A DNA stretch of 64,000 nucleotides from Pseudanabaena yagii GIHE-NHR1 (GCF_012863495.1 NZ_JAAVJL010000001.1:186001-250000), one strand, 5' to 3'. Shown: positions 37,043 to 46,118, counted from the first letter of the stretch. Program-made: numbers and translations. Notes: a model not told the origin generated them from the letters alone.

Positions 37043-37130
37043 CTCATTCTAGAATTCCTACCAAAATGCTAATTAAATCTTCTAAATCATCGGGTAAGGT
37101 ATACGAACCAATATGAATATTCCCTTTATT

Positions 37131-38561
37131 TTACGATCGCCAAGTGCCGTGAAATCCCATTGGCACAACGCTTGGTAGGGCAAGACGACAGACTGGTTCA
37201 GCATCTAAGCGATCGCTATCAAAAATCCATACCTCGGAACATTCGCGATCACCATCAAAGACGACGGTAATGATATAACCTTTGTTAGGATTGGTGGGAT
37301 CAGGGGCAAACAATGGCTCCATTGGATAGCGATTTGTACCTAGATCAGCTTCAGTTACAGTATTAGTTTGGTAATCATAACGAGCGATCGCATCAAATAA
37401 TTCTGTTTGCTGATCTTCAGAACGATGCACAGACAGATAAGTATAGCGAGAATTTTCACCAACTTGGGCAGAGGCAACAATGGGGAATTCAGAACCGCGA
37501 TCTAGTACTTGTGAAGTTTCGAGAAATTCACCCGTTTGGGGATTGAGGCGTATTTGCCAGAGAGTTCCCTTGGCTGGAGTTTTAATTTTACCCGTAGCAA
37601 CTTCCTTCAAAAATTGATTGGTGGCAAAGTCAGAATAACGGATGAGATCAAATACTAGATTGCCATCGCGATCGCTGTAGCCATTACCAAAATGCCACTG
37701 AAACCAAGGCTCGGCGATATTGCGGCTAACCAGTTCGAGATTATGGCGATCAAATACCAAGATTTCTGTACCCTCCTGAGGCTTCCATGCTAGAGAATCG
37801 CTATAACTTTGGAGATTCAGCAAGATAGGAAAGGGATTCATCCGCAATGGTGGTACACAGAAAATTAGGTAATCACCTGCTAATACAAAGTCATGAATCA
37901 TTGGCAGACCTTGCAAATTCGCTTGATTCTTTTTGATTAACTTACCATTGCGATCGCTGCGATAAAGATTTAAAGTTGCGTTCTTACCGTAGGAAACGCC
38001 AAAGTTAAAGATCTCGCCAGTCTGGGGATCTCGCTTAGGGTGTGCTGAATAGGAGCGCTTATGATCTAGTCCTTCCAGATTTTCTAAGCCATAGGTTTCT
38101 AAAGTTTCTAAATCGAGCGCATGGGGTAAGCCACCTTCCCATAGAGCAAGGAGTTTATCAGGCAAAGCGAGAACAGAAATATTTGCCACATTCTTTGAGG
38201 TTTTCCCGAAACGCTGCCACCATGAGCCTGTAGCCGTCATTCCATAATTACCATAAATCAGCTTGTTAGCTTTTTCTTCTTCGAGATATCCTTCCGTTTG
38301 CACATAGCGATAGGTTGCACGGGCTTGACCTTCTGCAAAATGTACCGCCAGAATTGCGCCATCACCATCAAACCAATGTCCTACTTGCATTCCGCCACGT
38401 TCTAGTCGGGCAGGTCCATTACGATAGAGAGAACCTTTAAGATTGGCAGGGATTTTGCCAGAAACAATTGAGAGTTGAGTAAGGGGAAACTCGGTCGCTG
38501 GCTTAGCGATCGCCTTTGCCCAAGATGCTTGTGTTGCTTGTTTATCAATAGTTGTAGTCAT
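37131..38561 (-). CDS. Apocarotenoid/carotenoid cleavage oxygenase
   Basis: 476 residues, about the size of the Synechocystis apocarotenoid 15,15'-oxygenase. Seven-bladed propeller family with a four-His non-heme iron. Candidate ligands are visible in YSAHPKRDP, MIHDFVLAGDYLIF, WFQWHFGNGY and the C-terminal GFHGTW. GNYGMTATGSWWQRFGK and DRDGNLVFDLIRYSDF also fit. It cleaves carotenoids or apocarotenoids to aldehydes such as retinal. Last gene of a three-gene operon with the cupin (23-base gap) and the epimerase. Confidence 0.92.
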   Translation of the reverse strand: MTTTIDKQATQASWAKAIAKPATEFPLTQLSIVSGKIPANLKGSLYRNGPARLERGGMQVGHWFDGDGAILAVHFAEGQARATYRYVQTEGYLEEEKANKLIYGNYGMTATGSWWQRFGKTSKNVANISVLALPDKLLALWEGGLPHALDLETLETYGLENLEGLDHKRSYSAHPKRDPQTGEIFNFGVSYGKNATLNLYRSDRNGKLIKKNQANLQGLPMIHDFVLAGDYLIFCVPPLRMNPFPILLNLQSYSDSLAWKPQEGTEILVFDRHNLELVSRNIAEPWFQWHFGNGYSDRDGNLVFDLIRYSDFATNQFLKEVATGKIKTPAKGTLWQIRLNPQTGEFLETSQVLDRGSEFPIVASAQVGENSRYTYLSVHRSEDQQTELFDAIARYDYQTNTVTEADLGTNRYPMEPLFAPDPTNPNKGYIITVVFDGDRECSEVWIFDSDRLDAEPVCRLALPSVVPMGFHGTWRS

Positions 38562-38584
38562 AGTTTTCTCTTGTTTAATAGATT

Positions 38585-39049
38585 CTAAGAAGAATAGGGA
38601 GTTCCATCTTTATGGGTAAATTGCCAGCCTTGTTCAGTCGCAATAGCAACAAGATCGTCATCGGGATAATTTCCCGCGTCATTGGGAGTGCGATCGCCGA
38701 TTTCTAGATAGGTTGCAATCTCGTTAGTATGGTTATAGAGACAATGCCCATTCGCCTCACCCGCAGGGAATCCCGCCGCTTGCCCTGACTTTAAAATCGA
38801 TTCGCCTGCATCGGTAATCAGGGTCAATTCTCCCGATAGGACATAGATAAATTCATCTTGTTTGGTATGCCAATGGCGGAGTGCAGAACGAGATTGTGGT
38901 GCAAGGGTGGTCAAGTTCACTCCGAAGTTTTTGATTCCTGCGGCATCGCCGAGGCGTTTCTTTTCGCGCCCCGCTACTACTGGCTTAAAACAATCTGGAT
39001 AGTTAGAACCTGTGCGACTAGGAACTTGGCTAGGATCGATGATAGTCAT
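38585..39049 (-). CDS. Cupin-domain protein
   Basis: 154 residues with ATG at 39049; an upstream in-frame ATG (39172) is rejected because it would overlap the epimerase by about 90 bases. Cupin motif 1 is in RHWHTKQDEFIYVLSGELTL and motif 2 in GFPAGEANGHCLYN, with metal-binding His and Glu. It resembles the small cupins linked to sugar or apocarotenoid metabolism. The substrate is unknown; its place between the epimerase and the oxygenase implies a shared pathway. Confidence 0.85.
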   Translation of the reverse strand: MTIIDPSQVPSRTGSNYPDCFKPVVAGREKKRLGDAAGIKNFGVNLTTLAPQSRSALRHWHTKQDEFIYVLSGELTLITDAGESILKSGQAAGFPAGEANGHCLYNHTNEIATYLEIGDRTPNDAGNYPDDDLVAIATEQGWQFTHKDGTPYSS

Positions 39050-39081
39050 AGATTTGTGAGGAGAATTGACTGGAATTTGCT

Positions 39082-40098
39082 CTAGGTTGCAGCAACTTTC
39101 TGGACAGACTTGCGAACTTCGCTTTTTACTTGCTCTAGTTCTGCTTGTGTTTGTAAATATTGCTGATACCATGCAATTGTATTGCGAATGGCTTCGCGAT
39201 GGGGAGTAGCAATATCACCAAAGGCTTTGACAAATTTCGAGCTATCCACGATAAATGGATTCTCAAATTGATAGAACATTTCGATGGTTTCGGCGGCTTC
39301 AGGAATGAAGACTCCACCAATCCGCAGCATCATTTTGCCCATGCCGTTCATCTTGGCGGGTAATCCTAATTCCTCAAAGAGAATATTCAGCATTGCTCTT
39401 GTGGTGATGGTGGGCGCATTGGGAACATGCCAGACTTGCCCGATCGCTTCTTCCCGTTCACCCAGAATAATCATCGCCTTGGCAAAATCACCGATGTAGG
39501 TATAGCTGTGGGGCAAATCTAAGTTACCGATCGCCTCCGCAGTCTTGCCTTGAATGGCAGGAATAAATACGCGATCGCCAAATACGGAACCAAGAACACC
39601 TTCACCATAAAAATCAGAGCTTCTTGCGATCGCTACTTGTGCTTTGCCTGCGCGATGGGCATCCATGACGGTTTCAGCAAGGGCTGCTCGCATTTTGCCT
39701 TTGTTGGTTTGCGCGGCATAGGGCATATCTTCCCGCATAGGTGCATTGACTTTGCCATAGCCATAAAGACTATCGCCATAGATTAACTTCGCACCACTAG
39801 CGATCGCCCCTGCGAGAATGCCCTGTTGCAAAGGAGGAAACTCCTGTTGCCAAATTTTGAAGTTGTACTTTGTCCCTGCACAGTGATAGATCACCGATGC
39901 GTCTTGGCAAACAGTTTCAGAGAAATGTGGATCAGCGGCATTGCCCACCATCAATTCCACTTCTTGAGGCAGCTTGACCCGATTGCTACGGTTAACCATT
40001 CGCACCCTTTTACCTTGGGCAAGCAGTTGTTTGGAGATCGCCATGCCCAATGCCCCTGTACCAAAAATAACGTGAAGTCCGTCCTGAGAAGCGTTCAT
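39082..40098 (-). CDS. NAD(P)-dependent epimerase/reductase (extended SDR)
   Basis: 338 residues. Rossmann motif VIFGTGALGMAISKQLLAQG (GxGxxG), VIYHCAGTKYNFKIW, and an active-site region LIYGDSLYGYGKVNAPMRED with the Ser-Tyr-x3-Lys equivalent (YGYGK). The C-terminal part has HVPNAPTITTRAMLNILFEE. Its relation to the carotenoid oxygenase downstream suggests reduction or oxidation of an apocarotenoid aldehyde/alcohol, but this is inference. First gene of the operon, facing the PadR regulator across the palindrome. Confidence 0.85.
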   Translation of the reverse strand: MNASQDGLHVIFGTGALGMAISKQLLAQGKRVRMVNRSNRVKLPQEVELMVGNAADPHFSETVCQDASVIYHCAGTKYNFKIWQQEFPPLQQGILAGAIASGAKLIYGDSLYGYGKVNAPMREDMPYAAQTNKGKMRAALAETVMDAHRAGKAQVAIARSSDFYGEGVLGSVFGDRVFIPAIQGKTAEAIGNLDLPHSYTYIGDFAKAMIILGEREEAIGQVWHVPNAPTITTRAMLNILFEELGLPAKMNGMGKMMLRIGGVFIPEAAETIEMFYQFENPFIVDSSKFVKAFGDIATPHREAIRNTIAWYQQYLQTQAELEQVKSEVRKSVQKVAAT

Positions 40099-40163
40099 GA
40101 TTTTAGTCTCCTGTAAAGTGATGAGTTGTTTGGATAAAAGCTAGGCTCTATTCAAACAAGTTA

Positions 40164-40215
40164 ATATGCACTTAGTTGAATATACGAAACAATGTATACT
40201 CAACTAAGTGCATAT
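40164..40215. promoter_or_regulatory. Long palindromic operator, likely PadR site
   Basis: 22-bp arms with a single mismatch (ATATGCACTTAGTTGA then ATATAC at the left, complement at the right) and an 8-nt spacer CGAAACAA-like centre. Inner bases TATAC-N8-GTATA match the spacing of known PadR operators (ATGTAC/ATAC-N8). It lies 66 bases upstream of the epimerase and 103 upstream of the PadR start, between divergent genes. Confidence 0.8.
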
Positions 40216-40251
40216 GTCAACCCTAATTACATAAAACCAAGAAAAAATTAC

Positions 40252-40288
40252 TAAGTAGCTAGACCTGCGGCGCAGGTCTAGCTACTTA
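40252..40288. repeat. Perfect 17-bp palindrome upstream of PadR gene
   Basis: Arms TAAGTAGCTAGACCTGC with a GGC triloop, inside the divergent promoter region. It could be in the padR 5' UTR; distinct from the operator. Confidence 0.6.
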
Positions 40289-40317
40289 CTCAAAATCTTC
40301 TTGATAGTTACAAAAGT

Positions 40318-40869
40318 ATGTCTCTTGCTTACGCTCTGTTAGTCTCACTAATTCAAGAACCAAAAAGTGGTTATGACCTCGCTAAACAATTTGATGGCTC
40401 GGTAGGATTTTTTTGGCAAGCTACCCACCAACAGATTTACCGAGAGCTAACCAAACTAGAACAACAAGGCTGGATTGCAGCCGAAGCGATCGCCCAAGAG
40501 GGCAGACCCGATAAAAAAGTTTTTTCGGTAACAAGTTTAGGCTTGTCCCACTTGAAAACATGGCTTCTCCAAGCTAGCGATATTGCACCGAGCAAAGATG
40601 AGTTTTTGCTTAAGATCTATGCAGGTTATTTAATTCCTGAAGAAGCAACCATCCAAAAAATCAAAGATCATCGCCAACTGCATCAACAACAATTGGAAAT
40701 TTATCAAGCGATCGAGCGTAATTTTTTTAGCTCACCCCAAGACTGTCAGAGGGAATATCGTTTCGCCTATTTGACCTTGCGCCGAGGCATTAACTTTGAG
40801 CAAGGCTGGATTGATTGGTGTAATGAAGCGTTAGAACTTTTAGAAACTTGGCATGAGGTCGAAGCTTAA
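40318..40869 (+). CDS. PadR-family transcriptional regulator
   Basis: 183 residues. Winged-helix head SLAYALLVSLIQEPKSGYDL, FFWQATHQQIYRELTKLEQQ, GRPDKKVFSVTSLG, then the longer alpha-helical C-terminal domain of the PadR subfamily 2 (LQQQLEIYQAIE...). PadR regulators usually repress an adjacent divergent operon and are relieved by phenolics or other small molecules. The 22-bp-arm palindrome and the apocarotenoid operon on the other side fit that arrangement. Confidence 0.93.
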   Translation: MSLAYALLVSLIQEPKSGYDLAKQFDGSVGFFWQATHQQIYRELTKLEQQGWIAAEAIAQEGRPDKKVFSVTSLGLSHLKTWLLQASDIAPSKDEFLLKIYAGYLIPEEATIQKIKDHRQLHQQQLEIYQAIERNFFSSPQDCQREYRFAYLTLRRGINFEQGWIDWCNEALELLETWHEVEA

Positions 40870-40911
40870 TGTAGTGTCTTCCCGCCGAAGGCGGGAAGAC
40901 ACTACATTAAG
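40865..40911. terminator. Perfect 22-bp palindrome across padR stop
   Basis: Arms CTTAATGTAGTGTCTTCCCGCC (22 bp) with a GAA triloop; the PadR TAA stop is part of the left arm. Confidence 0.65.
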
Positions 40912-40986
40912 CCAGACAACGCTTTAAAATTTGTAAAGTATTAAGTACTCCGCCAAAAAATCTAACTGAAATATAAGTAAAAATCA

Positions 40987-41175
40987 ATGAGTGAAAAGAT
41001 TACATGGACTGCCGAAGCTGAAGCGAAACTCAAGGATATCCCATTTTTTGTGAGACCTTTTGCTTTTAAAAAGATTGAAAAATACGCTCAAGATAACAAC
41101 TTTCAGCAGATTACACTTGAGGTTTATGAACAGGCTAAGAAACAGTTCAACAAAAAATATAACGAGATGAAGTGA
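40987..41175 (+). CDS. Small PCP_red-domain protein
   Basis: 62 residues: ITWTAEAEAKLKDIPFFVRP then FAFKKIEKYAQDNNFQQITL. This matches the PCP_red domain found at the C terminus of light-independent protochlorophyllide reductase ChlB, here as a stand-alone protein. Stand-alone copies exist in cyanobacteria as I recall; their role is not settled. It could aid nitrogenase-like or chlorophyll-related complexes. Followed by a dispersed repeat copy. Confidence 0.8.
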   Translation: MSEKITWTAEAEAKLKDIPFFVRPFAFKKIEKYAQDNNFQQITLEVYEQAKKQFNKKYNEMK

Positions 41176-41181
41176 ATTGCA

Positions 41182-41285
41182 AAGGCTCTTACGGATAAAA
41201 AATGTCCCACCAAGGTTAGCTGAGCGGAGCCGAAGCTAACCTTGGCTGAGCGGAGCCGAAGCCACAGGTACTTTATAGCAAGTTT
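41182..41285. repeat. Dispersed repeat B, copy 1
   Basis: Begins AAGGCTCTTACGGATAAAAA and ends ATAGCAAGT. The other copy is at 47538-47648 in the same orientation. Inside are two GCTGAGCGGAGCCGAAGC units. See the other copy for the comparison. Confidence 0.75.
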
Positions 41286-41391
41286 CAAAGGACAAGGCAG
41301 TGCTTTGTCCTTTTGCAATTTAGAGGAGTGGTAAAGCACTGCTTTGATTTGCTGATAGTATATTGGCAAGTTCTACGATGGGCTAACGGGA

Positions 41392-43095
41392 ATGAGTCAG
41401 ATAATAGGGCAAGTGGGGCAATCCGTAGGGGAATCAGTTTGGAAAAGGTTGCGTCATGGCAACATTGCCTCCTGTGAAGAGGCTTTGCAATTTCTAATTG
41501 ATATTCACGGCAACGTACATCTAGATTGGTTAGATAAAGATTTAAATCATCGATTTTTTCGCGAATTTGAAGATCGCAGCATTTTGCCGCCTGTAATCCC
41601 ATTATTGCTATGGCGCAATTGTTTTTATATCGGTAGCCCCAACAATATCAGTCACGAACAGATCAAGCTAATTAGCGATCGCACGTTAACGGAAATTAAA
41701 GTCCTCAGGATTTCAGCCGACAGTTATCGCACATGGTTTCGTCGCCAAAATATTCCTAATCCTAATCAGATTCACTCAGCACAACCGATCAATCCCCTCA
41801 CAGGTGAAACCGAGCAAGTTGATATTGGTGAAGTCACCGATTTGTACCTATCCCAAGCGGTCGATCAGACGCGACGCATTAATGCCCTAATTTCGATCGC
41901 CTTACAACATCGCGCCAGTGACATTCATCTAGAGCCAACCCCCACTGGCTTACGGGTACGCTATCGCATTGATGGCATTTTGCGCGATATCAAAACCTTG
42001 CCACTCGAAATTAGTCGCAAAATTATTGTTGCCCTCAAGGTAATGTCCAATATGGATATTGCCGATAGTCGCCGCCCCCAAGATGGACGCATTGGCAAAG
42101 AATATACCAGCGATGAAAACCTCAATCTCAATCTCGATATGCGGGTGAGTACCTTGCCCTGCGTCTGTGGAGAAAAAGCGGTAATTCGGCTATTGCCTCG
42201 CGATAATCCTTTTTCTAATCATTTGGAATCTTTGGGCTTTAGCGATCACACTCTGAAAATTTATGACAGTTGGTTACGGCAACCTCAAGGACTAATCATC
42301 ATGACGGGACCAACGGGATCGGGCAAAACCAGTACTCTGTATACCAGCTTGCAAGCGATCGCCCAAGAACATGTCAATGTGATCACCGTGGAAGATCCCG
42401 TTGAATATGTTTTGCCGAATATTACGCAAACACAGGTTTGTGAACCCGCAGGCATGACTTTTGCCGCAGGACTACGCGCCATCCTCAGACAAGATCCCGA
42501 TATTGTCATGGTCGGGGAAGTCCGCGATCCTGAAACGGCGGAAACCGTTGTCCGTGCAGCTCTAACAGGTCACTTAGTTCTCTCAACCATGCACACTAAT
42601 GATGCGGCTAGTGCGATCCCCCGCCTTAAGGATTTAGGACCTGATCCTGGATTAATTAGTGATGCTCTATTAGGTGTAGTCGCTCAACGTCTTGTCCGTA
42701 AAAACTGTCCCTATTGCTCAGTTACCCATCATCCACAAACCTCGGAATTACAAGCCCTAAGGCTGGAACGCGAAGATCTTAATCCCACACAGTGGCGTAA
42801 AGGCAAGGGCTGTAAAAAATGCTTTTTCACAGGTTACATTGGGCGGGAAGCAGTTGTGGAACTCATCGATATTGATGATGCCTTTCGCCACATGATTTAT
42901 GAAGGCACAATTACCCAAATGAATCGTTATCTTAATGAAATTGATTTTAATTCTTTCCGAAAGGCAGCGATCGATAAACTCAATGCTGGAATTACCACCA
43001 GTGAAGAAGTTTTACGAGTATTACCACGCAGTGCCTTGCATCGAGTTAATTCCCCTATTTCCCGTCAAGCCCATATCAAAGCCATTAACGTATAA
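41392..43095 (+). CDS. GspE/PilB-type secretion ATPase
   Basis: 567 residues. After an N-terminal region of about 150 residues comes IALQHRASDIHLEPTPTGLR, Walker A GPTGSGKTSTLYTSL, ITVEDPVEYVL (Asp box), LRQDPDIVMVGEVRDPETAE (Walker B) and the His box HLVLSTMHTNDAA. A four-Cys zinc module (NCPYCS...GCKKCFFTGY) is present. These hexameric ATPases drive type IV pilus or type II secretion assembly from the cytosolic side. It lacks pil neighbours here, so PilB versus GspE is open. Confidence 0.93.
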   Translation: MSQIIGQVGQSVGESVWKRLRHGNIASCEEALQFLIDIHGNVHLDWLDKDLNHRFFREFEDRSILPPVIPLLLWRNCFYIGSPNNISHEQIKLISDRTLTEIKVLRISADSYRTWFRRQNIPNPNQIHSAQPINPLTGETEQVDIGEVTDLYLSQAVDQTRRINALISIALQHRASDIHLEPTPTGLRVRYRIDGILRDIKTLPLEISRKIIVALKVMSNMDIADSRRPQDGRIGKEYTSDENLNLNLDMRVSTLPCVCGEKAVIRLLPRDNPFSNHLESLGFSDHTLKIYDSWLRQPQGLIIMTGPTGSGKTSTLYTSLQAIAQEHVNVITVEDPVEYVLPNITQTQVCEPAGMTFAAGLRAILRQDPDIVMVGEVRDPETAETVVRAALTGHLVLSTMHTNDAASAIPRLKDLGPDPGLISDALLGVVAQRLVRKNCPYCSVTHHPQTSELQALRLEREDLNPTQWRKGKGCKKCFFTGYIGREAVVELIDIDDAFRHMIYEGTITQMNRYLNEIDFNSFRKAAIDKLNAGITTSEEVLRVLPRSALHRVNSPISRQAHIKAINV

Positions 43096-43128
43096 GAGCA
43101 AACTACATTAAGTGTAGTTTGCTCTTAT
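43092..43128. terminator. Palindrome across GspE/PilB stop
   Basis: 16-bp arms ATAAGAGCAAACTACA with a TTAAG loop; the TAA stop is in the left arm. It lies between convergent genes. Confidence 0.6.
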
Positions 43129-43133
43129 GCTGC

Positions 43134-43418
43134 TTATGCCTGAACTTTTACACCTCGCCAAAAAGCTATATGTCCTTTAATCTGTTTAGCCGCATCCTTT
43201 GGTTCAGGATAATACCACGCAGCATCCTTGTTGGTTTCACCATTAACTTCGATGTTGTAGTAGCTTGCTACACCCTTCCAACCACAAGTTGTATGGGTAT
43301 TGCTAGGCTTAAAATATTCCATATTCAGAGAATCCGCAGGGAAGTACTGATTTCCCTCCACAACTTCACAGCGATCGCTCTCCGCAAGGACAGCACCATT
43401 CCAAATAGCCTTTGGCAT
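43134..43418 (-). CDS. DUF427-domain protein
   Basis: 94 residues from ATG 43418. MPKAIWNGAVLAESDRCEVV, YFPADSLNMEYFKPSNTHTT, CGWKGVASYYNIEVNG and AAWYYPEPKDAAKQIKGHIAF are the DUF427 pattern. The upstream in-frame ATG (43469) adds a leader not typical of the family. Small, soluble, of unknown function. Confidence 0.88.
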   Translation of the reverse strand: MPKAIWNGAVLAESDRCEVVEGNQYFPADSLNMEYFKPSNTHTTCGWKGVASYYNIEVNGETNKDAAWYYPEPKDAAKQIKGHIAFWRGVKVQA

Positions 43419-43469
43419 ATATTTTAATATCTTGAAAATCATTTCACTTGCTATTGTAATAGTTCGCAT

Positions 43470-43933
43470 CTAGCAATCTATAATAATTTACGATAGCAGT
43501 TTCCAAATTAAGTGAATACTCATTTGCAAACTAAAAATCAATCCTAGTAAGAGTTTTTAGTTTTCATTTTGGTCTATGGCAAAATGAAAACTGCTATAAG
43601 AATACGTCGCTTCCAATCCCCAACCCAATCCCTAGAAGATCGTAAATCTCTACAAAGAGAATTGTAATCTTTGGGAATCATTCTACTGACTAAAAATGAG
43701 TGGTAATTTAATAGATGCTTGTAAAAGCTTTAATCAAAATGTAAGCTTTTTATAAACTGATAATCCCTTTAATCCTCATCATTATGTATAAAACTAAAAT
43801 AAATACGATTAACGTATAACTTGCTCTTAAAGCAATGAATTTATTTGGTTTTTAAACATTATTATTAGGTTTATAGAGGAGATTTTATTAGGGATTGCCA
43901 TTTGCTTGTTTGAGACGTAATAAGGTTTGAGAT
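43470..43933. other. 464-base spacer, one hairpin
   Basis: No gene seen. A 13-bp-arm hairpin AGTTTTCATTTTG ... CAAAATGAAAACT lies at 43559-43592 (loop GTCTATGG); a similar CATTTTG/CAAAATG pair occurs at about 34607-34629 before cpcE. The rest is AT-rich and may carry the promoter of the next gene. Confidence 0.5.
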
Positions 43934-46072
43934 ATGCTTTTAATCACAGTTGGCACAGAACAATATCAGTTTAATGCTTTAATGCAATGGATAGACATAC
44001 TGATAAAGTACCAACTAGTTAATAATGAAGAAATAGTAGTACAATATGGCTCTTCTAATTATTTACCCGATGGAGCAAGAGCTTATCGGTTTCTGTCTGA
44101 GCAAGAATTCTTGAGCTTTGTTGACAGAGCAAGTTTAATTGTTAGTCATTGTGATGAAAGTATTGCTGAACTACTGGAGGATCAAGAAAATCCCTATGTT
44201 CTAGTTCCGCGATTACAGAGATTTCGTGAACATATAGACAATCGTCAAATGGAGGTTGCAGAGGATTTTGAACGTCGAGGAGTAGCGATCGCAAGATCCC
44301 CAGGAGATCTTGTGAAATTTCTAAAATTACAGCAAACTTCAGATATAACTCCGCAAGTTGATGAAACTGATTTGTGTGAATACCTAAAAGCAAGATATCC
44401 ATCTCAGAAGTTAATGTTAATTAGCTCTTCAGGTGGTTACTTCCGTTATATGCAAAGCATGAAGCCATTTTGGCAAAAATTTAGTGATCGCTGTTGGATC
44501 TCTATCCGTACTGCGATCACGGAAAAACAGATAGAAGATGATCACCGCTATTGGGGATATATACCTGTCAAGGATAACTTGCCAAACATGTTTCGCAACC
44601 TACTATTGGCGATAAAGGTTGTACCAAAACAGAAGCCAGATTTAGTTTTTTGCACAGGTTCAGGTTTTGCCATTCCCTATTTGTTAGTTGCGAAATGGAT
44701 TTGTCATAGCAAGATAGTTTATGTTGAATCTAAGACGCGCCTTCATACTTTAGGTTTACCTGCTTGGCTATTAATGAAGTTAAATGTATTAGATTTACTT
44801 GTAGTTAGAAGTAGAGAGATTGCGAATCTTCATCCGAAATCTGTTTACATTCCTGTCCATGATATTAGTCAAGACTCTACTAGTCTCAGGGATTACAAAC
44901 AAGCATTAATTGTGACCTTTGATGAGGTTGCTTTTATCTACAGTCCTGAAAGATTAGAATTTTCTACTGCTAGAGAATTCCTGAGTGATTTTCAAACTAT
45001 TTGTAATCCTGATGAGTTTTACAAAAAAATTATCATTGATATGAGCCATACCACTTTTATGGATGGAGCAGGATTAGGTGCATTAACTAATTGTCTGAGA
45101 TTCGCTAAATTAAACAAGACTGAGTTAGTACTTTGGAGTGTTAGTGAAGCGGTAAGCTCTTTGATATCACTGTCTTCCCTCAGCAATTTATTTATAATTG
45201 AGCCAAACACCAATACATTTCGGTTTTCACATTTAATTCAGGAAAATCGAGTCAGTAATATTACACCATTTGGTTTATTCCTATTCCGCACACAGAGATT
45301 ACTCAAGAAAATCCCTGTCCTAAGAATTTTTTATCCGATATTAAAATTCTGCTTCCCTTCGGTGGATATTGATCCTGGTGTTCCTGTCCATCCCTCTGTA
45401 AGAGACCCTTTAAAGAGATTAATTGATATCATCGGAGCACTGATCGGGCTAAGCTTTACAGCTATTCTATTTGCACCGATCGCGATCGCAATTCTCATGG
45501 AAAGTAAGGGTAATGTGTTATTTGGGCAAGTCCGTTGTGGACTACTCAGTCGACCATTCAAGATTTGGAAATTCCGCTCAATGGTACAAAATGCTGAACA
45601 GCTAAAGATGAAAGTAGAAAATCAAGTGAGTGCTAGTACTGCTAATGCCCAAGGAAGTGAACAATCGAATAGTGCTAATGACAAATTTTTCAAGAATGCC
45701 GATGATCCTCGTGTAACTAGGATTGGTAAATTCTTACGAAAGACTAGTCTTGATGAATTTCCCCAATTTTGGAATGTACTAATTGGTGATATGAGCTTAG
45801 TTGGTACTCGTCCACCTACCTTTAATGAGATTAACTCCTACGAACTAGAGGTTGAATATCAGGATGAGCGCTACACTGAATGGAACCGCCTTGATGTCAG
45901 ACCAGGGATTACAGGTGTATGGCAAGTAAATGGGCGTTCTAGTGTAAGGAGTTTTGCAGAAGTAGTGAACTATGACATCGAATACCGTAAAAATTGGAGT
46001 ATTTGGTACGATCTTCAGCTAATTGTAAAAACAGTTTTAGTTATATTTGATAAAAACAATAAAGCAGTATAG
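43934..46072 (+). CDS. Alg13-Alg14-STAS-sugar transferase fusion
   Basis: 712 residues with four recognisable modules. (1) About 1-130, an Alg13/PssE-like glycosyltransferase half (MLLITVGTEQYQFNALMQWI, SLIVSHCDESIAELLE). (2) About 150-310, an Alg14/PssD-like half (LMLISSSGGYFRYMQSM, DLVFCTGSGFAIPYLLVAKW, KIVYVESKTRLHTLGLPAW). (3) About 320-440, a STAS domain (KIIIDMSHTTFMDGAGLGAL) in which the usual phospho-Ser position is not Ser. (4) About 485-712, a polyprenyl-phosphate sugar phosphotransferase (KRLIDIIGALIGL, IWKFRSM, TSLDEFPQFWNVL, PGITGVWQVNGRSS). It would prime a lipid-linked sugar and add the second sugar in one polypeptide. Confidence 0.9.
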   Translation: MLLITVGTEQYQFNALMQWIDILIKYQLVNNEEIVVQYGSSNYLPDGARAYRFLSEQEFLSFVDRASLIVSHCDESIAELLEDQENPYVLVPRLQRFREHIDNRQMEVAEDFERRGVAIARSPGDLVKFLKLQQTSDITPQVDETDLCEYLKARYPSQKLMLISSSGGYFRYMQSMKPFWQKFSDRCWISIRTAITEKQIEDDHRYWGYIPVKDNLPNMFRNLLLAIKVVPKQKPDLVFCTGSGFAIPYLLVAKWICHSKIVYVESKTRLHTLGLPAWLLMKLNVLDLLVVRSREIANLHPKSVYIPVHDISQDSTSLRDYKQALIVTFDEVAFIYSPERLEFSTAREFLSDFQTICNPDEFYKKIIIDMSHTTFMDGAGLGALTNCLRFAKLNKTELVLWSVSEAVSSLISLSSLSNLFIIEPNTNTFRFSHLIQENRVSNITPFGLFLFRTQRLLKKIPVLRIFYPILKFCFPSVDIDPGVPVHPSVRDPLKRLIDIIGALIGLSFTAILFAPIAIAILMESKGNVLFGQVRCGLLSRPFKIWKFRSMVQNAEQLKMKVENQVSASTANAQGSEQSNSANDKFFKNADDPRVTRIGKFLRKTSLDEFPQFWNVLIGDMSLVGTRPPTFNEINSYELEVEYQDERYTEWNRLDVRPGITGVWQVNGRSSVRSFAEVVNYDIEYRKNWSIWYDLQLIVKTVLVIFDKNNKAV

Positions 46073-46082
46073 CTACATCATG

Positions 46083-46106
46083 TTAAGTAGTTAAGTAGTT
46101 AAGTAG
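46083..46106 (+). repeat. Three perfect 8-bp tandem repeats
   Basis: TTAAGTAG repeated three times head to tail directly after the fusion gene, just before a long palindrome. Confidence 0.85.
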
Positions 46107-46118
46107 ATAGACACAATT

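Noticed and set aside
38585-39172. Longer start for the cupin (ATG 39172)
   Set aside because: It would overlap the epimerase by about 90 bases, and the first 41 residues look like the antisense of that gene's frame rather than a cupin.
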